Shown: piece after piece, positions 33,607 to 41,915 of the stretch
Numbering within the stretch: position 1 is the first letter of the stretch
Layout: every line of letters begins with the position of its first letter
Notes under the pieces: model-generated
Seen by the model: only the letters and a program-made list of their open reading frames with translations
What the model was told of the DNA's origin: nothing
Databases searched by the model: none
Translations under genes and position numbers: made by a program
NCBI RefSeq assembly: GCF_003096195.1
Contig: NZ_CP023004.1
Coordinates: 3,328,501 to 3,392,500 of the forward strand
Direction: 5' to 3'
Source: Ereboglobus luteus
Lineage (GTDB): Bacteria > Verrucomicrobiota > Verrucomicrobiia > Opitutales > Opitutaceae
DNA length: 64,000 bases

Positions 33607-36138
33607 TCAAAGCGAATCCAGGTCGGCGATGATTTCGCGGGGTTTGGAGCCGTTTTCAGGGCCGACGATGCCGCGCTCCTCCATCATGTCCATCATGCGC
33701 GCGGCGCGGTTGTAGCCGATGCCGAGTTTGCGCTGAAGCGCGGAGGTCGAGGCGCGGCGCGTATGCTTTACGACGGCGAGCGCCTCGTTGTAGAGCTCGT
33801 TGTCGTCCATGTCGGAATAGTCTTTTTTGCCGTTGTCGTCCTCGCCGTCGATCGGGGCGGATTCGATTTCGTCCTGCACGTCCTGCGCGTATTGCGGGGG
33901 ACCGTTGAAGCGTTTGAGGTAATCGACGAAACCCTTCACTTCCTCGTCGGAGACGAAGGCGCCCTGCGCGCGCACGACGCGCGAGGTGCCGGGGGGCGTG
34001 AAGAGCATGTCGCCGCGGCCGATCAGGGATTCCGCGCCCTTGCCGTCGAGGATGGTGCGCGAGTCGATTTGCGAGGCGACTTGGAACGCGATGCGCGAGG
34101 GAAGGTTGGCCTTGATGAGACCGGTGATGACGTTCACCGAGGGGCGTTGCGTGGCGATGATGATGTGGATGCCCGCGGCGCGCGCGAGCTGCGCGAGGCG
34201 CGCGATGGAGGTTTCGACCTCGGCGGCGGCGACCATCATAAGGTCGGCAAGCTCGTCCATGATAACCACGATGTAGGGCAGGTGGTCGGGCACTTCGAGT
34301 TCGTCGAGCGGATCGACGCCCTCGAGCTTGGCCTGCTCCTCCTCGTTTGGAAGAAGGTCGTCTTTTTCGTCGATCGGGAACGCGGGGGCCTCGTGTTTTT
34401 TGCGGTTGTTGAAGCCGGTGATGTTGCGCACGCCCGTCTTGCCGAAAAGCTGGTAGCGCTGGGCCATTTCCTGGAGCAGCCACTTGAGCGCGGCGGGCGC
34501 GCGCTTGGGCGCGGTGACGACCGGGATGAACATGTGGGGCAGGGCGTTGAAGACCTGGAGCTCGACGACCTTGGGATCGACCATGATGAGGCGGACATCC
34601 TTGGGGCTCTTGCGAAACACAATCGAGGCGATGATGGAGTTTACGCACACGGATTTGCCCGAGCCGGTCGCGCCGGCGATGAGGAGGTGGGGCATGCGCG
34701 TGAGGTCGGAAATGAGCGGGCGGCCGGAGACGTCCTTGCCGAGCGCGATGGGAATCTCGGCCTTGCTGTTCGCCCAGTCCTCGGATTCGAGGATGTCCCT
34801 CATGCCGACGGGCATGGGGATTTTGTTCGGCATTTCGATGCCGACCGCGGCCTTGCCGGGAATCGGGGCGAGAATGCGCACGGATTGCGCCTTCATGTGC
34901 AGCGCGATGTTTTTGTCGAGGTTGGCGATTTTCTCGACGCGCACGCCCGCGGCGGGAACCACCTCGTAGCAGGTGATGACAGGGCCGACGTGAATCTCGC
35001 CCGGCGAGACGGTGATGCCGTATTCGCCTATGATGCGCACGAGGTCGGCCATGTTGTTGGCGTATTCCTCGTCGGTGTCCGTGTCCGAGCTTTTCGGGTA
35101 TTCCTTGAGGAGCGCGAGCGGGGGGAATTGGTAATTGTCCTCCGTGGCGGGAACGGCGGCGTTTTTGGCTTTTTTGGTTTCCTCGGGTTTGACGATGGAG
35201 AGCGCTCCGGGCTTGGTGGCGGCGGAATCCGTGCCGCGGAAAATTTTCGGCGACAATTTGGGTTGTTCGGGATCGTCAACAGGCGGCGGATCGTCGTCCG
35301 CGTGGCCGCCCGCGTCGGTCGCGGTGGGTTGGGGCGGGGCGTCCGTGTCGTCATCGCGCGCCTTGCCGTTTGCCGCGCCGTCTTTTGTTTTTCCCTCCAG
35401 ATCAAAGGGCGTGTGCGTGACCGCCGGGTCGTAGCCGCCCTTGGCGCGGGCCTTCGCGCGGGCTCGATCCTCGGCGGCGATGCGGCGGATTTCGGCGCGC
35501 TCGGCGCGGATTTGCGCGCGGCGGGCGCGCCACGCGGCGAACATGGCGGCGACTTTTTCGAGCTCGGCGAAAATATCCTTCGTGAAAATGAGCATGAGCC
35601 CGATTGCGTAGAGCAGCACGAGCACGACCCCGGCGCCGGCGGGGCCGATGGCTTCCGAAAGGAAATCGCCGTAGAGCGCCTTGCCGAGCATGCCGCCGGG
35701 GCCGGACGGGAAATAGTCGGTGGGGTTGCTTTTGCCGAAGAGCTCGCCGAAAAGCGTGGCGAGGCTTGAGAACGTGACGACGCACAGGACCATCGCCAGC
35801 GCGCGGGTGAGCGCGAGGATGCGGGCGTTGCGAATGGAGGTGAAGGCCATCCAGAAGAAAAACAGCGGCAGGTAAAAAGTGCTCAGGCCGAGAAACGTGA
35901 GTGTCCAATACGAGCCCTCCGCGCCGAGCATGCCGACGAGGTTGTGCTCTCGCACGGGATCGTTGATCTGGAGGCTCTGGTGCGGCGCGTAATCGAGGAG
36001 CGCGATGGAGGCCAGCACGCCGGCGACAATGCACACGACAAAGACAACCCAATGGCGCGGATGGCGCGCGGTGCCGAGCTGCTCGGCTTGGGCGGCGGAT
36101 TGTTTTTTATTTGTGTTTGAACTCGCGGAACTGGCCAT
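33607..36138 (-). CDS. ftsK: DNA translocase FtsK
   Basis: An 843-residue motor that moves DNA through the division septum and coordinates dimer resolution. Four or five membrane helices occupy about the first 200 residues; an Ala/Asp/Pro-rich linker follows to about residue 330. The RecA-like motor has GATGSGKSVCVNSII (Walker A) and IVVIMDELADLMM (Walker B). The last 70 residues are the gamma winged-helix that reads KOPS-like sequences (STSALQRKLGIGYNRAARM, then MDMMEERGIVGP). The family length is normal. The leader is GATAAAACAC with no SD. It is divergent from manA. Confidence 0.95.
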   Translation of the reverse strand: MASSASSNTNKKQSAAQAEQLGTARHPRHWVVFVVCIVAGVLASIALLDYAPHQSLQINDPVREHNLVGMLGAEGSYWTLTFLGLSTFYLPLFFFWMAFTSIRNARILALTRALAMVLCVVTFSSLATLFGELFGKSNPTDYFPSGPGGMLGKALYGDFLSEAIGPAGAGVVLVLLYAIGLMLIFTKDIFAELEKVAAMFAAWRARRAQIRAERAEIRRIAAEDRARAKARAKGGYDPAVTHTPFDLEGKTKDGAANGKARDDDTDAPPQPTATDAGGHADDDPPPVDDPEQPKLSPKIFRGTDSAATKPGALSIVKPEETKKAKNAAVPATEDNYQFPPLALLKEYPKSSDTDTDEEYANNMADLVRIIGEYGITVSPGEIHVGPVITCYEVVPAAGVRVEKIANLDKNIALHMKAQSVRILAPIPGKAAVGIEMPNKIPMPVGMRDILESEDWANSKAEIPIALGKDVSGRPLISDLTRMPHLLIAGATGSGKSVCVNSIIASIVFRKSPKDVRLIMVDPKVVELQVFNALPHMFIPVVTAPKRAPAALKWLLQEMAQRYQLFGKTGVRNITGFNNRKKHEAPAFPIDEKDDLLPNEEEQAKLEGVDPLDELEVPDHLPYIVVIMDELADLMMVAAAEVETSIARLAQLARAAGIHIIIATQRPSVNVITGLIKANLPSRIAFQVASQIDSRTILDGKGAESLIGRGDMLFTPPGTSRVVRAQGAFVSDEEVKGFVDYLKRFNGPPQYAQDVQDEIESAPIDGEDDNGKKDYSDMDDNELYNEALAVVKHTRRASTSALQRKLGIGYNRAARMMDMMEERGIVGPENGSKPREIIADLDSL

Positions 36139-36263
36139 GTGTTTTATCGGACCTGCTTGGACGATCTGACTGCGCAGGGGAAGTGCATTTCCTGATGCAA
36201 CGCCAGAGCGGTCAAATCCAATATTTCACCACCGAAACAAAAACACACGGCAAAATTATCAAC

Positions 36264-37235
36264 ATGACCCAATTCCTTCGTTTTCGACCCCTGTATCAGG
36301 ACCGTGTTTGGGGCGGTCGCGTTCTCGAAACCTCCCTCGGGCGCAAGCTGCCCGCGACCGGCAAGCCCGTCGGCGAGAGCTGGGAAATTGTGGACCGGCC
36401 CGAGGCGCAATCCGTCGTGCAAGGCGGCAAATACGACGGGCTCGCGATTCGCGCGCTGATCGAGCGGCACGCCGCCGACATCATGGGGCCGAAATGGGAC
36501 GCCTCGCGCGCGTTTCCGATTTTGGTGAAGTGGCTGGACTGTCGCGAGCGACTGAGCCTGCAGGTGCACCCGCCCGCGTCGGTCGCGCCGGAATTGAAGG
36601 GCGAGCCGAAAACGGAAAACTGGTATATCGCCGATTGCGCGGAGGGCGCGAACCTGATCGTGGGGCTGCGCCGCGGTGTGACACGCGAGGAGTTTGAGCA
36701 GGCGGTCAAAAACCTGACGCTCGAAAACTGCGTGCACCGTTTCCCTGTGTCGAAGGGCGACTCGATTCTCGTGCACAGCGGGCAGATTCACGCCATCGAC
36801 GGCGGCAACCTGATCCTCGAAATCCAGCAAAACTCGGACACCACTTATCGCGTTTACGACTGGGGCCGTGTGGGGCTCGACGGAAAACCGCGCCAGATGC
36901 ACGTCGACGAATCGATCAAATCGATCAAATGGGACGACTTTGAGCCGAAGCCCGTGCGCGGCGAGCGCAAGAACGCCGTCATTGCCGATGCGAACGAATT
37001 CCGCATCCGCCGCGTGCCGCTGGCAAAGGGCGAGAAGCTGCGCGTCGCCGCGGGCGAGCAGGCGCGAATTCTGAGCGTCGTGGACGGCGCCGTGCGCGAA
37101 ACGCTCTCATCGTCCGCGGACGACACCGCCGCCACGCTCACACGCGGCGAAAATGTGGTGCTGCCCTACGCGGGTGGTTTCGCCTTCGAGGCGACGGAGG
37201 ACAGCCTGCTGCTGCTGACGGAAAACTTCGGGTAA
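36264..37235 (+). CDS. manA: Mannose-6-phosphate isomerase, class I
   Basis: A 323-residue zinc enzyme that interconverts mannose 6-phosphate and fructose 6-phosphate. RVWGGRVLE opens the cupin; LSLQVHPP, then TENWYIAD (Glu) and VHSGQIHAIDGGNLILEIQ carry the metal ligands. Its length and layout match the shorter, Bacillus-like class I enzymes. The start is 36264; the longer open frame upstream overlaps the ftsK start region and adds no family sequence. No SD is visible. It may feed GDP-mannose for glycans or allow growth on mannose. Confidence 0.92.
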   Translation: MTQFLRFRPLYQDRVWGGRVLETSLGRKLPATGKPVGESWEIVDRPEAQSVVQGGKYDGLAIRALIERHAADIMGPKWDASRAFPILVKWLDCRERLSLQVHPPASVAPELKGEPKTENWYIADCAEGANLIVGLRRGVTREEFEQAVKNLTLENCVHRFPVSKGDSILVHSGQIHAIDGGNLILEIQQNSDTTYRVYDWGRVGLDGKPRQMHVDESIKSIKWDDFEPKPVRGERKNAVIADANEFRIRRVPLAKGEKLRVAAGEQARILSVVDGAVRETLSSSADDTAATLTRGENVVLPYAGGFAFEATEDSLLLLTENFG

Positions 37236-37316
37236 AATATCCCTGCGAGAACCGACCAAGTTTGCGATTAGGTCGGCGGCAGCTTTTTCAGTTTTATCAA
37301 GAGACGGCGTCGTTTG

Positions 37317-37431
37317 TTTTGGAGTGCGGTGGCAGAGGGCGAAGCCCGGCGACACCGCTTTTGCGCGCAGTGAAAATCCGTGAATCGCTCAAAGCGGTGC
37401 CGCCGCTTCGCTTTGCCACCGCACTCCAAAA
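37317..37431. repeat. Palindromic repeat element, copy 2
   Basis: Perfect 18-bp terminal inverted repeats, TTTTGGAGTGCGGTGGCA (37317-37334) and its complement (37414-37431), enclose 79 bp. Internal blocks match the copy at 14822-14934. It has no coding capacity. Confidence 0.85.
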
Positions 37432-37476
37432 AGAATCGGTTTCGCGGGCAAGGTCAGTTTGAAATAATTGGAAAAT

Positions 37477-37568
37477 CAACAAACAGCGTCCCGACCCTTC
37501 GGCTATTCCTATTCCTTCAACAAACAGCGTCCCGACCCCTTCGGCTATTCCCCCCTTCGGCTATTCCC
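37477..37568. repeat. Direct repeats beside the low-GC gene
   Basis: TCAACAAACAGCGTCCCGAC followed by CC(C)TTCGGCTATTCC occurs at 37477-37509 and again at 37517-37551; a third partial copy (CCCTTCGGCTATTCCCT) covers 37553-37568. Unit lengths of about 33-35 bp with 40-bp spacing. Confidence 0.75.
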
Positions 37569-37603
37569 TCCCCTTAGGTTCGCCTACACCGCTTCAGGCA
37601 TTG

Positions 37604-38551
37604 TCATAGATTAACCCGGAGACCTAATTCGGTATCAGGAGTGACGGTAAATTTACGACCTATAGAAACCATAGCCAGGCGTGATAAAGAGCACTCTTTA
37701 TTAGTATGATCAAACTGAGTGAATATTTCCATGGCACTTTGAAAATCTCTGGCGGATTCTCCGGCTTTTGCGGTGCCAAGCTCTGTCAAAAGCCAAAGCG
37801 ATAGCGGTAGCCCTTGATCAAAGACACCACTCTGGTTGGTAGCGAATGACTCTGTCGATTCCTTAGAATTGCGCAGAGACTCAAAATTTGTTGCTCGCAT
37901 TACCATCGGCGGCCCGAGTGTGGAGAAATCACAATCGTAGAAGAGGTAAGTAGATGCGTTTCCAAAATTTTTGGTCAACGTATCGAACTGCAACTTGTTA
38001 AGAGATGTGCTACCGCTACCATTCAGACGCTTTGATTGAAAGGCGGCATATCGCGTGATCTTGGGGCGATCGGGCAAGTCAACCACTAGAATCAGCCCAA
38101 AATCACCTCCGGTCATCTTTTCTAAATGGCCGCCGCGAGACAGATCCGAGTAAACGAAATCAATGTGTAACGGTTCGTTATAGCGAGTCACAGCCTCTCT
38201 CGTGAATAATTCAGAAGACATTTGAATAGCAGCCTCCAACTCTGAAATTAGGTGCCCAGTGAGACGCTCTTCGTGACTTTTTTGAGGAACGAAACGTAGC
38301 CCGAGTCGCACCTCAGCTCGTGCAAACGCTTCGAACGCAATATCGAGTAGTGGATGCAGTCCGAGTCCGTTTTCGAAAAGGCGCTGAACTAGCTCGATAG
38401 AGTCAACAGCCTCACCACATATTGGGCAATTTTGCCAGTAACGGCGAGGCAAAGCACGATGAAGCTGCCATCGCACTTTGCGCGCCCAGCCATAGTAACC
38501 TTTATTCTCTCGAGCTAACGCCCAGAAATCGTTTTTGAACACAGGTGTCAT
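37604..38551 (-). CDS. Low-GC orphan protein with PD-(D/E)XK-like signature
   Basis: A 315-residue protein not recognised by name. Base composition is clearly lower in GC than both neighbours (one 60-base stretch near 37681 is about one third GC), which suggests recent transfer. A zinc-knuckle-like CPIC lies near residue 42. A block around residues 105-180 reads as a restriction-endonuclease-like core: Glu in LISELEAAIQ, Asp in KMTGGDFGLILVV, then YAAFQSKRLN, matching E...D...(E/Q)xK. Such folds occur in restriction and DNA-degrading effectors. No methyltransferase or partner gene adjoins it. A palindrome (38562-38572) just upstream of the start could be an operator. The nuclease call is inference. 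Confidence 0.55.
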   Translation of the reverse strand: MTPVFKNDFWALARENKGYYGWARKVRWQLHRALPRRYWQNCPICGEAVDSIELVQRLFENGLGLHPLLDIAFEAFARAEVRLGLRFVPQKSHEERLTGHLISELEAAIQMSSELFTREAVTRYNEPLHIDFVYSDLSRGGHLEKMTGGDFGLILVVDLPDRPKITRYAAFQSKRLNGSGSTSLNKLQFDTLTKNFGNASTYLFYDCDFSTLGPPMVMRATNFESLRNSKESTESFATNQSGVFDQGLPLSLWLLTELGTAKAGESARDFQSAMEIFTQFDHTNKECSLSRLAMVSIGRKFTVTPDTELGLRVNL

Positions 38552-38561
38552 AACATTTTTT

Positions 38562-38572
38562 TAACAGTGTTA
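38562..38572 (-). promoter_or_regulatory. Small palindrome just upstream of the orphan gene
   Basis: TAACA-G-TGTTA, with AT-rich flanks, lies 11-21 bases before the ATG at 38551. The place suits an operator or a start-region hairpin. Evidence is only symmetry and position. Confidence 0.3.
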
Positions 38573-38606
38573 TTAATTCAAACTAATTTAGAGTGTTGAG
38601 GAAGTT

Positions 38607-40112
38607 TCAGCTGATTTCCTCAACAGTCGCTTCCACGCGGCGGTCGCCGATGGTCATGGCGTATTTTAGGACGTTGCCGGCGGTGCCTGACTCAGCCGCG
38701 GGTGCGGGGGCGGGCGCGGAGGCTTTTGCGGCAGGCGCGGGGGCTGTCGGTGCTGCGACAGGAGCCGCGGGTGCGGGTTGCGCGTAGAGTTCCTTGAGTT
38801 GTTGCGGGAACATGGCGTAGATGACGCAGTGTTCGTCGTCGGTGGGGAGCTTGTTTTGCGCGAGTTCGGCGCGGAGGGTTTCCATCCTCGGCTTGATGAG
38901 GTCGGCGGGACGGCAGGTGATTGGGTCTTTTTTCGCGGTCGCGGCGGCGAGTTTCTGGATTTCGGGATCGACGGGCGCGGGGGTGCGGCCGAAGTAACCG
39001 AGCGCGATGTTCATTGCGCCGGGGATGAAGTTTTTCCAGCGGCCAAACTTCACGTTCATCACGGCTTGCGTGCCGACGATTTGCGAGGTGGGCGTGACGA
39101 GCGGGATCCAGCCGAGTTTTTCGCGCACGTAGGGGATTTCGGCAAAGACTTCGTCGAAGCGGTCCTCCATTTTCATCTCGGTGAGTTGCGAGCGGAAGTT
39201 GCTGAGCATGCCGCCGGGGACTTCGTAGGTGATGGCGTCGGTGTCAACGACTTCGTTGGCGTGGCGCGTGAACTTGGAGAGTTGCGCGTAGACGGGTTTG
39301 AGGGCCTCGGAGATTTCGCGGACTTTTTTGAGGTCGTAGTCGGCGGCTTTGCGGGGGGCGTTTTCGAGGAGGGCGGTCATGCGCAGGTGGTCGGGTTGCG
39401 CGGTGCCGTCGGCGAAGGGGCGGATGCCGACGTCGATGGTGTCCACGCCGGCTTCGATGGCGGCGAGGTAGGCGGCGGAGCCGAGGCCGGCGGTTTCGTG
39501 GGTGTGGAGGATGACGGGGATTTTGATTTGCGCCTTGAGGCCCTTGATGATGGCGGAGGCGATGTAGGGGGGAATGAGGCCGGCCATGTCCTTGATGCAG
39601 ATGCTGTCGCAACCCATGGCGGCGAGTTCGGCTCCCATTTTGACGAAGCCTTCGATGGTGTGGACGGGGGACTTGGTGTAGCAGATGGTGCCTTGGGCGT
39701 GGCCGCCGGCTTTTTTGGTGGCGGCGATGGCGGTCTGCATGTTGCGCGTGTCGTTGAGCGCGTCGAAGATGCGGAGAATGTTCATGCCGTGCGCGATGGA
39801 TTTTTGCACGAAGGCGGTGACGACGTCGTCGGGGTTTTGGTCGTAGGCGACGATGTTTTGTCCGCGCAGGAGCATCATGTGCGGGGTCTTGGTTTTGGCG
39901 CGGATGGCGTCGAGGCGCTTGAAGGGGAACTCCTTCAGGAAGCGCAGGCCGGAGTCGATGGTGGCGCCGCCCCAGGTTTCGAGCGCGGCGTAGCCGAGGG
40001 AGTCGAGCGGCTCGAGGAGGGGGAGCATTTGCTCGGTGGCCATGCGGGTGGCGGCAAGCGATTGGTGTCCGTCGCGCAGGACGGTGTTGTTGAAGGTGAC
40101 GGGTTTGCTCAT
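38607..40112 (-). CDS. Biotin-dependent carboxyltransferase subunit (OadA/PycB-like) lacking the biotin domain
   Basis: A 501-residue protein. The N-terminal 300 residues are a carboxyltransferase TIM barrel: NTVLRDGHQS, the carbamylated-Lys motif CIKDMAGL and HTHET. The conserved carboxylase domain follows to about residue 430. Then comes an Ala/Pro linker and a short end, KYAMTIGDRRVEATVEEIS, which is the N-terminal strand that normally leads into the biotinyl domain; the biotin-accepting MKM is absent. Biotin must be on a separate protein. It could be the alpha subunit of a sodium-pumping oxaloacetate decarboxylase or part of pyruvate carboxylase. No OadB, OadG or biotin carrier gene is in the window. 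AAACACC precedes the ATG. Confidence 0.82.
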   Translation of the reverse strand: MSKPVTFNNTVLRDGHQSLAATRMATEQMLPLLEPLDSLGYAALETWGGATIDSGLRFLKEFPFKRLDAIRAKTKTPHMMLLRGQNIVAYDQNPDDVVTAFVQKSIAHGMNILRIFDALNDTRNMQTAIAATKKAGGHAQGTICYTKSPVHTIEGFVKMGAELAAMGCDSICIKDMAGLIPPYIASAIIKGLKAQIKIPVILHTHETAGLGSAAYLAAIEAGVDTIDVGIRPFADGTAQPDHLRMTALLENAPRKAADYDLKKVREISEALKPVYAQLSKFTRHANEVVDTDAITYEVPGGMLSNFRSQLTEMKMEDRFDEVFAEIPYVREKLGWIPLVTPTSQIVGTQAVMNVKFGRWKNFIPGAMNIALGYFGRTPAPVDPEIQKLAAATAKKDPITCRPADLIKPRMETLRAELAQNKLPTDDEHCVIYAMFPQQLKELYAQPAPAAPVAAPTAPAPAAKASAPAPAPAAESGTAGNVLKYAMTIGDRRVEATVEEIS

Positions 40113-40640
40113 GGTGTTTGTAAAAAAATGACTGCGGTTGGTGGCGGCGAAATTGCCGGTTTCAACTTTGAAAACAGTTTTTGCGCGGGTGGCGAGTGTT
40201 CGTTTTGAGGGCGGATGATTTTTCAGTTCGGAGCATCAATTTTCCAATCCGTTTAGCCGCTCTATGAGTCCGCGAGTGGCCTGACATTGCACAGATGAGA
40301 ACTTCGTCTTCTGGTATTTATCCGGGTTAATCCGTAATACTAACCCTGAAACCGCTCTATTTTTTGCGCGATCTTTCCATGTCGCGCCCCACTAAAATCA
40401 AAGACAAATTCAACCGCAGATGAACGCAGATTTTCAAACCATCGATTCACAAATTCATTGTTTTCCGTATCTGCGCATATCTGCGTTCATCTGCGGTTAA
40501 GAAATCTTTGGGTGCGGCAAAGCCGCTCTGGGCAATCCGTGGTCAGTTGCCTGGTTCGAAGATTGCGATGTTTTTGGTGGCGCTTCGCGTTTTGCGGGGT
40601 TTAGTTGCGGGCCAATTTGTTCACTTTTACATTCAAAACC
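40113..40640. other. Gene-free divergent intergenic region
   Basis: This 528-bp region between the carboxyltransferase gene and the deoxyhypusine-synthase-like gene contains no credible gene. Its recognisable content is the inverted repeat at 40412-40498. The rest is presumed to hold both promoters, which I cannot place firmly. Confidence 0.7.
40412..40498. repeat. Inverted repeat with AACCGCAGATGAACGCAGAT arms
   Basis: Left arm 40412-40431 and right arm 40479-40498 are perfect 20-bp reverse complements, 47 bp apart. Part of the arm (CGCAGAT) recurs within the element. This motif is seen as a dispersed repeat in many bacterial genomes. Confidence 0.85.
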
Positions 40641-41684
40641 ATGAGCACAAAACCCAAGAAGTCCAAAACTCCGTCCAATGCGGTCGCCGCCTCCAAGAAG
40701 GGGCCGATCTCGAAATTTATCGCGCACAACTACCGCCACTTCAACGCGGCGTCGCTCGTCGATGCGGCGCGCGGTTACGAGGATCATCTCAAGAAGGGCG
40801 GCAAGATGGTCGTCACGCTCGGCGGCGCGATGTCCACCGCGGAGCTTGGCATCACGCTCGCGGAGATGATCCGCAAGGACAAGGTTCACGCGATCGTGTG
40901 CACGGGCGCGAATCTTGAGGAGGATGTGTTCAATCTGGTGGCGCACGATTATTACGAGCGCGTGCCGCATTACCGCGACCTCACGCCGGCGGACGAACAG
41001 GCGTTGCTGGAGCGGCACATGAACCGCGTGACCGACACGTGCATTCCCGAGATGGAGGCGATGCGCCGCATTGAAAACGTGGTGCTCGACGAGTGGATGA
41101 AGGCCGACAAGGCGGGCGAGCGATTTTTCCCGCACGAGTTCATGTATAAGATTCTGCGCGGCGGAAAACTGAAGAAGTCGTATCAGATTGACCCGAAAAA
41201 TTCGTGGATGCTGGCGGCGGCGCAAAAGAACCTGCCGATCATCGTGCCGGGCTGGGAGGACGCGACGTTGGGCAACATGTTTGCGAGCCATGTGATCACC
41301 GGCGAAATCAAGAACGTGCACACCGTGCGCACGGGCATCGAATACATGATGTGGCTCGCCGACTGGTATACGAAGACGGCGAAAAATCTGCGCGACGGCA
41401 ACGGCTCGATCGGCTTCTTCCAAATCGGCGGCGGCATTTCGGGCGACTTCCCGATTTGCGTGGTGCCGATGCTGCATCAGGACTTGCAGCGTCCCGACGT
41501 GCCGCTGTGGGGCTACTTCTGCCAGATCAGCGATTCGACGACGAGTTATGGCAGCTACTCGGGCGCGGTGCCGAACGAAAAAATCACCTGGGGCAAGCTC
41601 GGCGAAAAGACGCCGAAGTATATCATCGAAAGCGACGCGACGATCGTGGCGCCACTGGTGTTTTCGTGGGTGCTTGGGCGCTGA
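40641..41684 (+). CDS. Deoxyhypusine-synthase family protein (bacterial)
   Basis: A 347-residue NAD-dependent enzyme of the deoxyhypusine synthase fold. In eukaryotes the enzyme moves the aminobutyl group of spermidine to a Lys of eIF5A; bacteria have no eIF5A substrate of that kind, and some bacterial members make homospermidine instead. The catalytic Lys is retained in ITWGKLGE (Lys319), as are GGAMSTAELG and CTGANLEEDVFNLV near the N-terminus and GGGISGDFPICVVPML for NAD binding. The gene is alone and followed by a hairpin terminator. The start has no SD. The biological substrate here is unknown; a polyamine reaction is the best inference. Confidence 0.88.
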   Translation: MSTKPKKSKTPSNAVAASKKGPISKFIAHNYRHFNAASLVDAARGYEDHLKKGGKMVVTLGGAMSTAELGITLAEMIRKDKVHAIVCTGANLEEDVFNLVAHDYYERVPHYRDLTPADEQALLERHMNRVTDTCIPEMEAMRRIENVVLDEWMKADKAGERFFPHEFMYKILRGGKLKKSYQIDPKNSWMLAAAQKNLPIIVPGWEDATLGNMFASHVITGEIKNVHTVRTGIEYMMWLADWYTKTAKNLRDGNGSIGFFQIGGGISGDFPICVVPMLHQDLQRPDVPLWGYFCQISDSTTSYGSYSGAVPNEKITWGKLGEKTPKYIIESDATIVAPLVFSWVLGR

Positions 41685-41689
41685 CGAAG

Positions 41690-41714
41690 CGCGCGCGTTG
41701 AGCGCGCGGTTTTC
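41690..41714 (+). terminator. Terminator after the deoxyhypusine-synthase-like gene
   Basis: Stem CGCGCGC / GCGCGCG with loop GTTGA, then GTTTTCATTTTA. It begins a few bases after the stop codon. Confidence 0.6.
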
Positions 41715-41831
41715 ATTTTACAGCTTGCTGTCCACTGATGGGCGCCGCCGCTTTCTTGCGACGGCGCATCAGGCGCGGTGTGCGAGGCGGGCCTTGGTTA
41801 TGCGCTCGCGGATGCCGCTGTGCTTATCTCT

Positions 41832-41868
41832 GGTAATTCTCGGCGCGCTCGGCGAGCACACCCTACCT
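41832..41868. repeat. Dispersed repeat, copy 2
   Basis: GGTAATTCTCGGCGCGCTCG followed by GCGAGCACACCCTACCT matches the segment at 20604-20640 over its length, with few differences. It lies in the 231-bp gap between two convergent genes. Confidence 0.6.
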
Positions 41869-41889
41869 GTTAACGCCGAAAACTCCGCA

Positions 41890-41915
41890 GGGTGGGGCGC
41901 ATGCGCGCCGCACCC
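41890..41915 (-). terminator. Hairpin after secA
   Basis: The stretch abuts the secA stop codon. On the minus strand it reads GGGTGCGGCGCGC, then ATGCGCCCCACCC, an imperfect long hairpin followed by TGCGGAGTTTTCGG. It is a possible terminator, but the T-run is short. Confidence 0.35.

Larger units (their letters stand above)
37236..37603. other. Gene-free, repeat-rich gap
   Basis: These 368 bp hold no credible gene. They contain a palindromic repeat element (37317-37431) and a short block of direct repeats (37477-37568). The direct repeats adjoin the 3' end of the low-GC gene at 37604-38551. Confidence 0.8.

Noticed and set aside
33541-35769. Long plus-strand open frame opposite ftsK
   Set aside because: Composition (Gly/Val/Arg/Asp runs) is that of a complement of a coding strand; ftsK is certain.
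37477-37568. Possible CRISPR array
   Set aside because: Only two and a half units, almost no spacers, no cas genes.
40550-40565. GGTTCGAA as a tRNA T-loop
   Set aside because: No matching acceptor stem, anticodon arm or CCA region around it.
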